From the NCBI RefSeq assembly GCF_037975245.1, contig NC_092574.1:5076713-5140712 (forward strand): a stretch of 64,000 bases of DNA, read 5' to 3'. Within the stretch, counting starts at the first letter, position 1; each line of letters begins with the position of its first letter. Position numbers and translations under genes: made by a program. This document shows positions 36,201-47,912 of the stretch, piece by piece. The stretch is from Apostichopus japonicus (taxonomy: Eukaryota > Echinodermata > Holothuroidea > Aspidochirotida > Stichopodidae). The notes beneath the pieces were generated by a model that saw only the letters and a list, made by a program, of their open reading frames with translations, searched no databases and was not told the DNA's origin.

Positions 36201-39200
36201 TTGACCTCATAGTTTAAAGAATTTTTTATAAAAAACAATTGACTGGGACATCCATATTTGGCTGGGGAGGGGGGCTGGGGGGGGGAGGAAACATTTATGT
36301 GTGGTCAGGGGCAGACTAGGACACAAATTGACAATGTCTCAGTGATCCAACTGGTGGTGCTAGGTAATTTAAGAAGTGGTGGCTCTGTGACTTATTCAAA
36401 TCTTCAGTCTACTGAAAGGAAAGACACACTACCCAAGTTGAATAAGTTTGTTGTAGCTGCTTTGGGGATCTCTATATACCTAGGTTAGTATTGATGGTTG
36501 GGTTTGCTTCTTCTTCTTCTTCTTCAATGTATTGTTGCTTTGGTCAAGTTCATGATTTTATCATTTTATACTAATGACACAAAAATTCATTTGTTAGATG
36601 CCAATAAAGGAGCCTCAATAGTCTTGTGGTAGGCCATTGAACTAGATTTTTGGCATTTTATGACCATTGACCACATATTCCATAGGAAGGTACTGGTTTC
36701 TTTGTAGTCAGAGTGAAAATATTGACACAGGGTAAAGCTCTCGTCACCAAATTTAAGATTTTTACAGTACAATATATAAACAATTATAAGTTGCAAGTTT
36801 TTGGTATTGCCTGTACCATAATCACTCGCCTATCTAAAGTGTTTTAGTTCCAGAGAATAAGTACAAGAAGATGGCCGGCATTCATAAAAAAGCTTATTCA
36901 TTTGATGTTTATTACATTGTTTTGCTTACGTTAAGGTTTGCTGCAGTGAATAGAGCTCAGTCTTCTTCCAACAAAACCAATAGTAAACAACAGCTACCGA
37001 AATCCAAGAGGGAGCCTCAAAAGACTACTTTAGTGAACATTGGAGCAGATTTAGCACGGTAAGATCATTCAATTCTGATGATTTAGTTTAGCAAATAGCA
37101 CACTGGACGTGTTACGACATGATCATGAAGAGGCCTTGTAGTTCTACTTAATGTGATTCTAGGATATGGTTGATATCAGAAGAAAATTTGTTTGTTTTAT
37201 TGGTCAAACTCTATATAAATGCCTTACTTTGATATGTAATTGCAAAGTGCATACATGCATAGCAGATTAGAATAATAGCTTGGATGGTAAATGATATCAA
37301 TATAGTATAAATGCCATTCGTAATTCAAAACTTGACTGAGTCACTAAACACCACCAGATGTGGATATCATCTCTAAAGGAATGGAATCTTTGATGTTTTT
37401 TCTCTGTAGTGAGCGAAGAGAAAGAGAGATGTCTCGGCAGAGAACGACTCCACCTGTGTCCAACGCGTACAGCATGCAGGCTGGAATGGTAGGTCATTCT
37501 TACTTTGTTGTACAGGTTATTTGGGTTGACAAGGGTGTTATGTACTTCTAGTAAAGTGATGTCTGTGAATTCTTAGCTTACAATTTTGCACACTGAACTA
37601 CACAGTCCAGCTGCTTTGAATTAATGGTTTGCTAATCAGTAAGTGGAAAATTCCCCAGCTTGCAGTTATCTTTCTTAACTTTATAGTAAAATTTTATTTA
37701 AGTATGTTGTAAGTAACTGTATGACAAGTCTAATTACAACTTACAGAATGAATACATTGTTACTCAGAGATAACATGGCTGATAGTATATGGAAGCTGCA
37801 ATAGTTTCTAACTTTGATATACATAATGCCTTATGAACTCACTCATTTTGCCTGTTTTAGGAGTGAAATCCCAAATTGTCTATAAACAAATGGAATATAT
37901 ACATTTAGGCATAACTTACCCATGGTGACAGTTTCACAGTCAATTAATGTCATTTCAACATGTAAGTAAAATTCAAAATTGTTACATATATACCTTAAAT
38001 GACTGCAAACTCACAACAGCAATACAGCATATCTTTTGTCAGTGTTCCACAAAATTAACTTGCACAGATATTCAAACCTCTGCTGGAATGGTTGCATTGA
38101 AAATGCCATTGAAGTCGTACAGGTTAATTAACAGGAGCCCTTTTTGTTGCATCTCAGTACCGTTTAATACATCAATTTGTAAAATGATTATCTTTCTCGT
38201 TGAGTAAAGTTATTTCCTTCTCTTAATAATATAGTCGGAAGATGAAGCAATGGCCAGGGCTCTGCAGCTTTCTCTAGCCTCAGATGCGGGTCCTCCATCT
38301 GACAACGTACCACCAACACAGACGCAACAAGAGGAGGCAGATCTGGCACTAGCGAGGGCACTAGCACAGAGTGAGGACGAACAGAGGAGGCAACAAAACC
38401 AAGTGAGATCAAGTACTGTCCTTCTGAATGTTTTTGCAACCATTCAGGTTTTTTGATTGATATGATTAAGTCATCTCTCACTCACTCTCTGTCTTCCCCT
38501 TCCTGTCATTCCTAAAACTTGATTAAATGTTTCTGAAGTAGCGCTTTAACTGTGGAACACTGTAAGTGGTCCTCCCAACATGTGGTTATCCAACCTTACA
38601 TATTTAAGCCGGGTATCACTTTGGGGTGATTTAATAGTAGGTTTATTTTATTCCCATAATCATCCTTATTCCACACAGTTGATCAAAGCTTCTCTCAAAG
38701 CTGGACAACTTGTACTCGCAGGCTAATCTGCTTGTCCACAATTATGTTATTTTCTGAATTGACATGTAGTTAAGTCTCATCTCTCTTGTTCTTCTGCAAA
38801 AGCTGTTCCACTCAAATAACATCACAGGGAATAATTTAGTGTTCAAATTTTGTGTAGCAGTTTTCAAAGGCTCTGAATTTTATTCTCTTGTTGAATACTA
38901 TATAGTTCCTGTGTAGAATACATCAATGTATCTATACACTTGTATAGCACTCTTTACCATTTTGTTTGGCATTTTGTGAATGCTATACTCGATAAATTAT
39001 TCCCCGCATCAACCATACTGTAGGATTAACATTGTTCTCTCAGAGAGAATTCTCTATGTCTAGGGCCAGTTAATATATTTAGCCTCGCCTTTCGCTTTCT
39101 GTCTGCCATACTTGTCCTCTTTCCCATTTTAAATCTGTATTTGTAAACTTTGTACACTTCGACTGTTGACTAGTGAATGCCCTGCAGAATACAGTCATAG

Positions 39201-39919
39201 ACAGTGTATATGTTCCTTTGTTGTTCCACACAAACATCTGTGCCAATGCAAAATGAATGTCAAAAATGTGACTCAACAAACTGAACCTTTCACATAATTT
39301 GTTCTTGTTGGGGAAACTTTGAAGTCTGTTTCATAAGTGACTTATGTCAGTTTGAAGTGTAAACTAATAGATGGTAGCTATCTCCATAGAACACAAATGG
39401 AAACAAAATTTGGAAGATAGTAAGTGACAAGAATTACCTGCTTCTTTTCATAAGAATTCTGCAAAGAAACTCATCTTTAGACCTAAAAGCAATAACCCCT
39501 GAGTTTTATTATATCCAAAACATTTTAGAATAACTCCAAGTTTTAAAATATCCTACATTTGTGATATGTGTTTATTTTAAAACTTGTGATAGCTTTCTGC
39601 AAACTTTTTGGTAAAAGTCAGATGGAATCTTCGTTAAGGCTTGGACAAGTCTGATGTATCGCAATTGATTCTGTGGTACTTGTAATTTGATCAGTTTCAG
39701 ATTATCGATAACAATGTTTTGAAATCTGGTGAGTCTGTTATCTTGAGTTAATCTCTCATGGTTTGCTCGTGGAATGCTATCGTTTTCCCCTAGTACACAA
39801 ATTGCACAAACTGTAATGTTAAATATGATTTTAGAATGACAACATTCTTGTTGGTTTCCTCTCTGCAGGGTACGCAGCGACAGCAGAGCTCAGGTAGTTC
39901 AAAATGTGCCGTGTCCTAA
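33229..39919 (+). CDS. ZFAND2B: AN1-type zinc finger protein 2B (AIRAPL), 9 exons
   Basis: Ubiquitin-binding, membrane-anchored adaptor that links the proteasome/p97 machinery to proteins at the ER. Exons: 33229-33283, 33954-33996, 34907-34958, 35141-35317, 35990-36108, 36936-37058, 37410-37488, 38235-38402, 39869-39919 (stop TAA 39917-39919). All phases agree; the sum is 867 nt, 288 aa (human ZFAND2B is about 257). AN1 finger 1 has ligands C10, C15, C25, C28, C33, H36, H42, C44. Finger 2 repeats exactly the same spacing at C100, C105, C115, C118, C123, H126, H132, C134. Two ubiquitin-interacting motifs follow in exon 8: SEDEAMARALQLSLAS (about 217-232) and EEADLALARALAQSEDEQ. The protein ends SSKCAVS, a CAAX box. 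UIMs plus CAAX distinguish ZFAND2B from the shorter ZFAND2A. The least certain border is the acceptor at 36935. Confidence 0.93.
33449..33711. mobile_element. TIR element with telomere-like TTAGGG core
   Basis: The ends GGCTATTCTTACGACTAGTC…GTAACAAT are inverted copies over about 27 bp, and each contains the palindrome ACGACTAGTCGT. Between them lies a degenerate (TTAGGG)n stretch (33558-33623: ggttagggttaggttcaggg and so on), flanked by two 'catgcgcagttgct' words (33491-33504, 33626-33639). It lies in ZFAND2B intron 1. No clear target duplication. Confidence 0.65.
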
Positions 39920-42144
39920 CTGGCATCTTTCAACTCGATGCCGCAGAGAGGGGGTTACTCAACGACATCTTTTTTCATCTGTTACATGAACATGATTATT
40001 TCTACGAGAAGCAACATATAACCAAGGATATTTAATTAAACATAATATTTGTGACTATGTCTGTTTTAACAGTTATTGTTAATTTGTCTAAGAACCATTC
40101 TAAATGTGATATTTTGAAACTGCAGTATTTTTCTGTACCTGCATAATATTATCATCAACATAACGGTTATCGGTAGTTGGTGGAAATGGCACAAAATTGC
40201 CAACAGAATGCAAACCGCTGCTCTAACAGCCGAAGAGAAATGCATTGTCAAATGGTTTGTATCTGACAAAATTGTACCATCGGAAAACATAGGAAAAGTA
40301 TATAATTAAGCCAGTGTGTTGTTTCGTCTTTTAATATACTTCTATATTTTATCTATCGTATATTTATCATGAGAAATACAGTTTAAAAATGTTTAACATT
40401 GTGTTGTGTTCATTTTTATACAATAAGAGTTTTAATACACAATATTTTGTAAAGAATTTTTGTCCTTTTTATAAGAACCAAAAAGTATGTATGATTGGAA
40501 TTCTTTGAATATTTGATACTAGAATACTCTTCAACTCTGTGGTAAGCATATCAATCTTCAGATATGTGTATACTAAAAGGTAGGAAAACAATATTAGCTG
40601 TCGTCCGATCATCCGAAGCAACCAAGTTTCTGATTGGACAACCGAAATGCTTTGCAGCTTGCCTGGCAGACAACTAACTTTATCTACATCAAAGTCAGGT
40701 TGCTTTGTAATTTAATATACCCCAAATAAATCAATTAATATTGCTCTTTATAACTTTGGAGATACTGAAATAGTACAAAATTAGTGGTAGGCCTATGATC
40801 CACCCAAAGGGGAGTTTTATTAGCCCAAGGCTGATTTCTATTCACCAAACTACACATCTCTCCAATAATGTACATATTGGTCATATTTTTGGTTAATTGT
40901 CTCACTCTTTGGGACAACCAAATTCACTGCTTGGACAACCAAAGAGAATGACCTGGGAAGACTAGGTAGAAATCCTTAAAAATTTGCCCTCAACGGTAAA
41001 AAAATGCATTATGTATTGGCATTACTCTACCATCTTCGGTATCATATTCATAACTGAAATTGCAAATCTCCACCAATATTTAACCTAATGGCATGTGAGT
41101 CCCACCAAAACAAATTCCATGAGCAATATGCTAAAATGATCTTAAAGTAACATGTAACCAGTAAATATCCAGTTAATGGTTCAGCCCTGATTCTAATGTA
41201 CATACTAGACTGTGGTAGATGTTCAGTAAATGTGGTTTGTCTAGCCTACCTATAGATTTTCTCAAGACTTAAAACGACTTTATACTACAAATCATGTAAT
41301 CAAATCTGAGAGAAATTCAGTGTTTAACACGCTAATTTTTCTTTAAATTAATTTTCTATTTATTGCATTGTAAAACGATTCCTTTATTAATCAGTAAACA
41401 AACTTGCCAGTTGATATCAAACAGCTGCCTCAATACAGATGGTATGATTGTATGCAGAACCCAGATAATACTTAATAAGTGGTTGCTGATTGGCTAAGAG
41501 CCAATTAAAATTCACTTTGTCCTATATCTGTATAAAGATAACATAGCAGACATAACATTTTCTAATGAACATCTTACAATTGACTTTCTTATTGGAATAT
41601 CACTGTTGTTCATGATCAGGTGGATACAGTAGCAAAGAAACATTAATTATTTGATATCTAGGGATTAAATATTTTAAGTCTAGGATGTAGTTCAAGTAAC
41701 ACATAGGCATTGATACTAGAAGAATGTATACAAACTAATCCCTACATAAACCATCACAAGTATTTATTTTACATTCAGAATTAAAATGAACTCGCTATGA
41801 ATGCTTCTCGATTATAAAACGTCATGAAATAATCTTACTGTCCTTCTGATCAAAATGCATGTTCTACTCTTAGTCTTAGTTAAACCTGCAAGTTATTTAA
41901 GGTAGCATTACAACATTAGATTTCTTTATCCTGTATGCATGGTAATCACTGATGGCAAATTATTTTCCTTTGAAGGGATTTTCATCAGAAAGTTCACGTT
42001 GTGAAAGGTAGCATCCCAGGTATTGTATGCAGTCAGAACACATACTTGATAGATATAAACCGCTACATCGTACAATATTCTCAAGCAATATGGTGAATGG
42101 ATTTGGCTCCATGTATATCTTCTGATAAATTGCCTTCTTCAACT
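39920..42144. other. ZFAND2B 3' UTR and intergenic DNA
   Basis: After the ZFAND2B stop there is AT-rich sequence with an ATTAAA near 40035 that could serve as a poly(A) signal. The rest, up to the SMIM20 stop at 42145, shows no exon. The frame at 41960-42148 on the - strand is SMIM20 3' UTR. Confidence 0.5.
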
Positions 42145-44423
42145 TCATTTGTCTGTTCTTGGCTGAAAAGGATCACTCCATACTCTCATTCCTGCAAACA
42201 CAAAACACATTGAAAGGATGAAACTTCAATATTGTCAACAAAGGAGGGATTTATCATTTTTCTCTTCTATTCTCCAGGCAACCTCTGCCAAATAAGTGTC
42301 ATGGTTGTTTGCATTGCCCAGCTCTGTGTTAAAAACCACACAAGCCTTTCATAGATAACATATAGATCAACTTTCCAAAGTATGAATATGTATAGATTTA
42401 CCAATCACAGCGACAGCTATTGGTTGCTAACAGATCCATATCTCAGCTCCTTGTCTATGTGCCATCCAGTTTCTTTGTAAAACATTTAACATTTCTTTGT
42501 AAACTTTTATATTTCTTTTATGTCAAAGAATCAAAGCACTTGTATACTGACAGTTTGAATATCCTTCCATCTGCCAAAAACCTACGACAACTGCCAATAA
42601 AACAATATGACAAATGCCTTCATCAAACTTTAAAGGTGTGAAGACTCGCGTACAAAGAAATGTCTCATGCCGGTAATCTGACCTAGTTTCAAATGAGGTG
42701 TAACAGAAGTGTTAGACACCACCATCGATCCCAGTAAATACACATACAGCTTGCTACTGTCGGTACATACAGCAATAGGGTCAATACCCACAACGCAGCA
42801 TACATAGCAGGGATGGACATCTCAGGTCTAGATAAAAGATAATAAGGTATCACGTTTCATAACTGTGTGTATTTTATAGCAACAAGAAGAAAACATCACT
42901 TGCAAACAACGGAAAGTTAACTTTTCCAGAGCGCAGCAGACGGTTTTGGGCGAGTCTTCAATGCCTTTAAATTCTGGTAGTCTAATCTTTCCATTAAAAT
43001 GGAAAAGATTGTAAGGAGTTGTAACCAAATCTGAGGTCATTCTGAAGTACCAAACTGACTGCCACCTTCACTCAAAATTATAATTCCCACTTGCTAAAGA
43101 ACTTGGTTAGGCTGTTGAATTTTAGCAATAGCTTTGACTGTGTGATGTTTGGACCAGCAGATTGCAGAAGTTATACCTTTCCCACTACAGCAAAATGACA
43201 CCTTAGAAAACATGAGTAACTAATGAACAAAATGTAGTCCAATTTCTGGCAAAGGGTTGAAATTATGGTTTGAGAATAATTTGCTGAGGGAGTTGTTACT
43301 AAGGAAGCTCAATCCCAAATTATTGCCACAGATATTTGGATGAAACCCCCCCACCCGCCCCCGATCCCTCCGCAACCAAGCCTGTGCATTTCAGATACTT
43401 GATACATTGTTTGCTTAACCTTTGCTCTGGGACTAAATGCAAATTATCATTTTCTCACAATCAAGACTAGTCAAGTTGTTTCTCTAAGCTGAAAAACGAG
43501 CAAGGCTGCTTGATTCAAGCTAGTAAAAATGAAATTAAGACATTGATGTTAATTTCTGATATATTTTGGCAACGAGAAAGATTAATACATACCACCTGGC
43601 TGGACAGAAGATTGATTTATATCCTTCCTTGCCTCTTTCTGGATTTCCTCTTTGAAATAAAGAAAAGCATAACAAACACATGATGTTTAAAGAATGGCAG
43701 TAGAGTGTCATTCATGATATGTTCAAGTACTTTTTAATCTCAATTGGGCAATGATGTAACCAGCACATTTGGCTTATCCAAGCCATAAGGGATACAAGTG
43801 TGGTAACAGTGTTGTGTGTGAGAGGTGTGGAGGGGGGGGGGGGTTGTGCATAATGGAAATGGAAAAAAAGTGGAAGACATAAGATACATATCATTGTAAG
43901 AATAATTCAGATTTTTTCATGTTTGGAATAGCTAAATATACAACATTAATAACAGGAAATACTACAATGTAGAAGGATTCATAGTGGATTATCTTCAAGC
44001 AGAGATTGATTATTTACCTTCCATCCAATTGCTGCAGATACATTTTGAACAGTTCAAGAAGTCACTACTGGTAAGCATCATGTGATAAATGTGTGCTGTT
44101 TTGTACAGATACCTTTGGTTAACAGCACCATGTGTGTGTGTGTGCATTGGATAATAATAAATTTACTTTTTGTATTGTTTGATACAAAAAAAAAACTACA
44201 TTTGCACCTCTGCATTTAGATAGCAATTGAAGGGATACAAGATTTACTCCCTTTAATGAATGACTGGTAAATCTTTATAATTTTCTTGTCATGTTTGTCT
44301 TAAAAATAACTTACTCCATGGCTTTGGGTTGATCATTGGTGAAAACACAACAGGGTACAAAGCTGCTCCAATGCAAGCAACAAATCCACCAATCAGAAGT
44401 GTTGTCTTTCTTTTAGCAGACAT
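42145..44423 (-). CDS. SMIM20: Small integral membrane protein 20 / MITRAC7 (3 exons)
   Basis: Mitochondrial inner-membrane protein that stabilises newly made COX1 in the MITRAC intermediate of complex IV assembly. Exons on the - strand: 44315-44423, 43593-43649, 42145-42191. Phases 1 and 1 match; the sum is 213 nt, 70 aa (human 67). The protein begins MSAKRKTTLLIGGFVACIGA, with a single membrane span at about residues 8-30 (GGF…IGAALYPVVFSP, as in the vertebrate protein). A charged stretch KEIQKEARKDINQ follows, then VQPGGMRVWSDPF and QPRTDK. The VWSDPF block is the hallmark of the family and is the source of the peptide hormone phoenixin in vertebrates. It is too short per exon to be found by ORF length, and is recognised by homology plus splice phase. 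An extra 5' noncoding exon is possible. Confidence 0.92.
42632..42968. mobile_element. Short TIR element (MITE), copy 2
   Basis: The same family as 2434-2630. The left end is AAAGGTGTGAAGACTCGC, the right end inverted AAAGGCATTGAAGACTCGCC. Shared inner words are acaaagaaatgtc, gtaatctgacctagtt and gaaagttaactttt. It carries about 140 bp absent from copy 1. It lies in SMIM20 intron 2. No convincing target duplication. Confidence 0.65.
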
Positions 44424-44939
44424 CACAGCACAGAACCTTGAAAAACTAATATGATCGGGATCTGTGGGAAATAATGTTTAAAGTTACAGCATCTAGTGAC
44501 AATATTTTAGGACGTTCAAACTCACATAACAACATGGAGATATTACATTATATGAGAGATGAAAGATTGGAAAATTGAACGTTGGCATTTGACTTTGAAA
44601 TGCAGATACACATCATCAGATCCATCGCAAGTCCTGAAATCCTGAATAAGGCAGTGTCTTTGTCTACATGTGATAATAAAATTTGTGTAGATATTGATAC
44701 CATTAAATTTTCATCCACTAAATATCAACCTGTAATGAAACAACATTTTTTTTTCGTATCATCTCTCCAAATTGTATCTGAACTGTTTTGTTGAACAGAT
44801 ATGTAACTTTCACCAATATTTCTTGCCAATTTACTTAGATTTTGACTGATCAAAAAACATGTGATACTTTTCATAACCAGGACACTTCTACTGTTTACCA
44901 TAACCTTTACTGTGCCTTTTACCTGGCAACAGGGTACAC

Positions 44940-45470
44940 CAAGGGCGTAGGAACCTAGGGGGCTGGGGGGGGCAGCCCCCGGTGAAATATATGGGGGGGC
45001 GGAAGTATCATTCCGCCCCCCTCCCCCCGCTCTGCAAGTCAGAAAATCCCTCTTCCTTTACTGTGCCTTTTACCTGGCAACAGGGTACACCAAGGGCGTA
45101 GGAACCTAGGGGGCTGGGGGGGCAGCCCCCCGGTGAAATATATGGGGGGGGGGCGGAAGTATCATTCCGCCCCCCCCCCCCCCCCCCCCCCCCCGCTCTG
45201 CAAGTCAGAAAACCCCTCTTCCATTTCCAAATAGCATCTAAGGCCAGGTGAAAATGCAAAATTATTTATAAAATGGAGTGAGATGTTGAAGTGTGCTATA
45301 GATATTGCACCAAATTGCATCTGAGGCCACCTGGAAATGCAAACAAATTCCAAAGGAGAGAGGGACACCCCCTCCCCTTAGACCCGGGGGACACCCCTCC
45401 CTTAGACCCCTCCCCCAGGGCGGCCATCAGTCTTCAGCCCGCCATTCAAAAGTACCTTCCTATACCACTG
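44940..45470. mobile_element. hAT-like MITE family 1, copy A (internally duplicated)
   Basis: Starts CAAGGGCGTAGGAACC and ends, inverted, like CAGTGGTATAGGAAGG. It is flanked by a perfect 8-bp duplication GGGTACAC (44932-44939 and 45471-45478). A 151-bp tandem duplication (44941 equals 45092 in register) covers the left end, the left target duplication and some host flank, so a second internal start is present at 45091. Long C and G runs (45173-45194) are included. No coding capacity. Confidence 0.8.
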
Positions 45471-45727
45471 GGGTACACAAAGAAATGCATGAAGTTCAGT
45501 ATTCCAGAGCTACCAGACAAGGAAGGACTAATGCCAGCACTATTGGTCGTGCTGCCAAGGGAATAATCGAACATGAAAATGTTGATAACATGACGGCTAG
45601 ATAAATAAGCACTAACACAATACTGTACCTAAACGTCTGTCCGCCGGCAAAGAAAATGACACTCATTTAAAGAACCTATTTGTGTTTCTAGCTTTGTAAG
45701 ACTGTAACCTATTCCATCAGGTGTGGT

Positions 45728-46066
45728 CAAGGGCGTAGGAACCCCCCCAGTGAAAAATATGGGGGGTGGAAGTATCATTCCGCCTCTCCGCAAGTCAGAA
45801 AACCACTTTTCCATTTCCAAATGAGACAAAAATCTCATTTGGAGCACCAACTTGCATCTAAAGCCAGGTAAAAATGCAAAATTATTTACAAAATGGAGTG
45901 GGTGTTGAAGTGTGCTACTGTATATTGCACCAAATTGCATCTGAGGCCACCTGGAAATGCAAACAAATTCCAAGGAGAGAGGGACACCCCCTCCCCTTAG
46001 ACCGCTCCCCCAGATCGGCCATCAGTCTTCAACCCCCCCACTCAAAAGTACCTTCCTACGCCACTG
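45728..46066. mobile_element. hAT-like MITE family 1, copy B
   Basis: Begins CAAGGGCGTAGGAACC and ends, inverted, CAGTGGCGTAGGAAGG. It is flanked by a perfect 8-bp duplication GGTGTGGT (45720-45727 and 46067-46074). Body shared with copies A and C: ccaaattgcatctgaggcca, ggaaatgcaaa, cggccatcagtcttca. Confidence 0.85.
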
Positions 46067-47167
46067 GGTGTGGTGGAGAAGAAAGTGCAGTACCATAACA
46101 TTGTTAAAATTCTAGTTCTAAGGATTAAATTATAGAAATACTTACATGATCTAAAAAATGTCTGTTTCTCAAAGTAAACATGGATTGCTATGGCTAATTA
46201 GCATACAGATGAAAGCCTAGCCTACTTTACATAACAACGCACTGTTAACACATAAGCTAATGCTGTAAATTGGATAGCCATCTGACCTGAAGTGTAACTT
46301 ATAAATGTAAGCCATTCAACTTCTCCCAAAAACACACATGGCTGTTTAACATCAGCTCAAATTGCTACAGTGTTATAGAAACATCGATTCTATATTTTGT
46401 AGCCCTGTCAGGAATTATTGCACCCATTAAATAGATGATACAATTATTAGTGAAATTTATCCTTCAGTCCTTGGGGTCAGGATATTGACATAGCCTAACA
46501 ATATTATGACAGAATCTAATCAATCCATCTATGAAACCACAAATAGAAAAACGTTTGTCTTTACAGTTATCCTTTAAAGAATGTGTAGCATGGTGGGCTC
46601 ATAATTGATGCACTTAAGGATTTGATTAACGATGTCTATCAACGAAAAATCCAAATCACTCAAGTGTATTTGTTTTTCATATGTGTAGTTCCTCAGAAAT
46701 GTAATGATCTCATAATAGTTATTGTTCTGTGCATATATGCAACGTACAAATGATCGGAATTTAACCACAAAATGTCTGCCGTGTCAAATTCTTTCATACC
46801 CCTAATGTGACACATTTTTCTATATAATAACTGCAGTGTTACCTCTAGCCTTTGTAGGCCTACAGTAACTTATGCTGTTTGCTATGCTCTGAGCCTCTAA
46901 GCTATGTTTGGTCAGGTCCCAGAAAGTAGTGGTATTATATTTTGCTAAGTTTGGCTATTTTTAGGGAGTAAGATTTCTAAATGCCCAAAAATGTGCAAAA
47001 GTGGGGGGATGGTTTAAAAGAAAAACACAATTTGATCAGTATATACCTGAAATGGATTAAAACTCATCAAATGTGCAACTCTGCTTGACTGCAAAAAGTT
47101 TAGGTTACCTGCTGTATTGTTGCTGGTAATATTTGAAGGTGTGTCAATTATGAAGCCTTCACTATAC

Positions 47168-47899
47168 TGTAATATTGTGACGAGCCCGCTTCCTCCGATA
47201 GTAAAACTATATCGGGACTCGCGATAGAAAGGTACTGGGATATCTTGATGCCGTATTTATGCTTCTTCAGGAGATGTCTCGAACGGGCGAAAACAATGAG
47301 TTCACAGAAAAACAATTTGACAAGATCGGATTTGATTAGTGATTCGGTATAATTTCTTCTCTGTCGATTCTCTTTACAAATAAAACTAAATTACAATGAT
47401 TTGACTTGACTCCGTCAATTAAAAGGAGTGATGAAATAGTAACGAAGCAATGACGAACTGATCACGGAGCGCTGACGGAGTCATAAATTTCTTGACCGAG
47501 TGATAAACTTTCGGCCCCATGCCTTTTTATACCTTACTTCTATAAAATTCCACTGCGCACAATCAGTAGGCAGCCAATAACCTGACCATCCTGTATTAAC
47601 TTAACGATATAAAAATAAGTGCGCTGGCACTGATCTGCCCTGATTGGTTGGGAGTTTGGAAGTCCCTCCCCTTTCTATGGAAACTTCCATACCACGTGAG
47701 AGAACCTTCTCGAATGTTCCACAGACATAATGGAATCTATTTTGGAAAAAGGCTCTGTACCAAGATTCAATAAGATAGTTAAAAAACTTCTCGTGGGAAA
47801 ACTGAATCCATGACCTAGATAAATACATAAGAGGCCTGTAAGGTGTCTCGATGGAGTTTTTCGGTAACATCAAAGAGATGGTATCACTATTTCATAACA
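47168..47899 (-). repeat. 3' LTR of the Ty3/gypsy element
   Basis: 732 bp, almost identical to 55688-56419. On the - strand it starts TGTTATGAAATAG and ends CAATATTACA. It contains a TATAAAAA box (complement of 47524-47531). The 90-codon frame inside (47601-47873) appears in both LTRs but has no protein character beyond chance. Confidence 0.95.
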
Positions 47900-47912
47900 T
47901 CCCCCTCAATCT
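47900..47912 (-). other. Polypurine tract before the 3' LTR
   Basis: The - strand reads AGATTGAGGGGGA directly adjoining the 3' LTR start, the expected place and composition for the plus-strand primer. Confidence 0.65.

Larger units (their letters stand above)
44424..47167. other. Intergenic DNA with two MITE copies
   Basis: No supported gene. It holds hAT-like MITE copies at 44940-45470 and 45728-46066. An unrecognised, non-repetitive - strand frame at 46574-46780 is mentioned under findings. The Ty3/gypsy element begins at 47168. Confidence 0.5.

Noticed and set aside
47601-47873. 90-codon frame repeated at 56121-56393
   Set aside because: Present in both LTRs only because the LTRs are copies; it lies across the LTR promoter region and has no domain.
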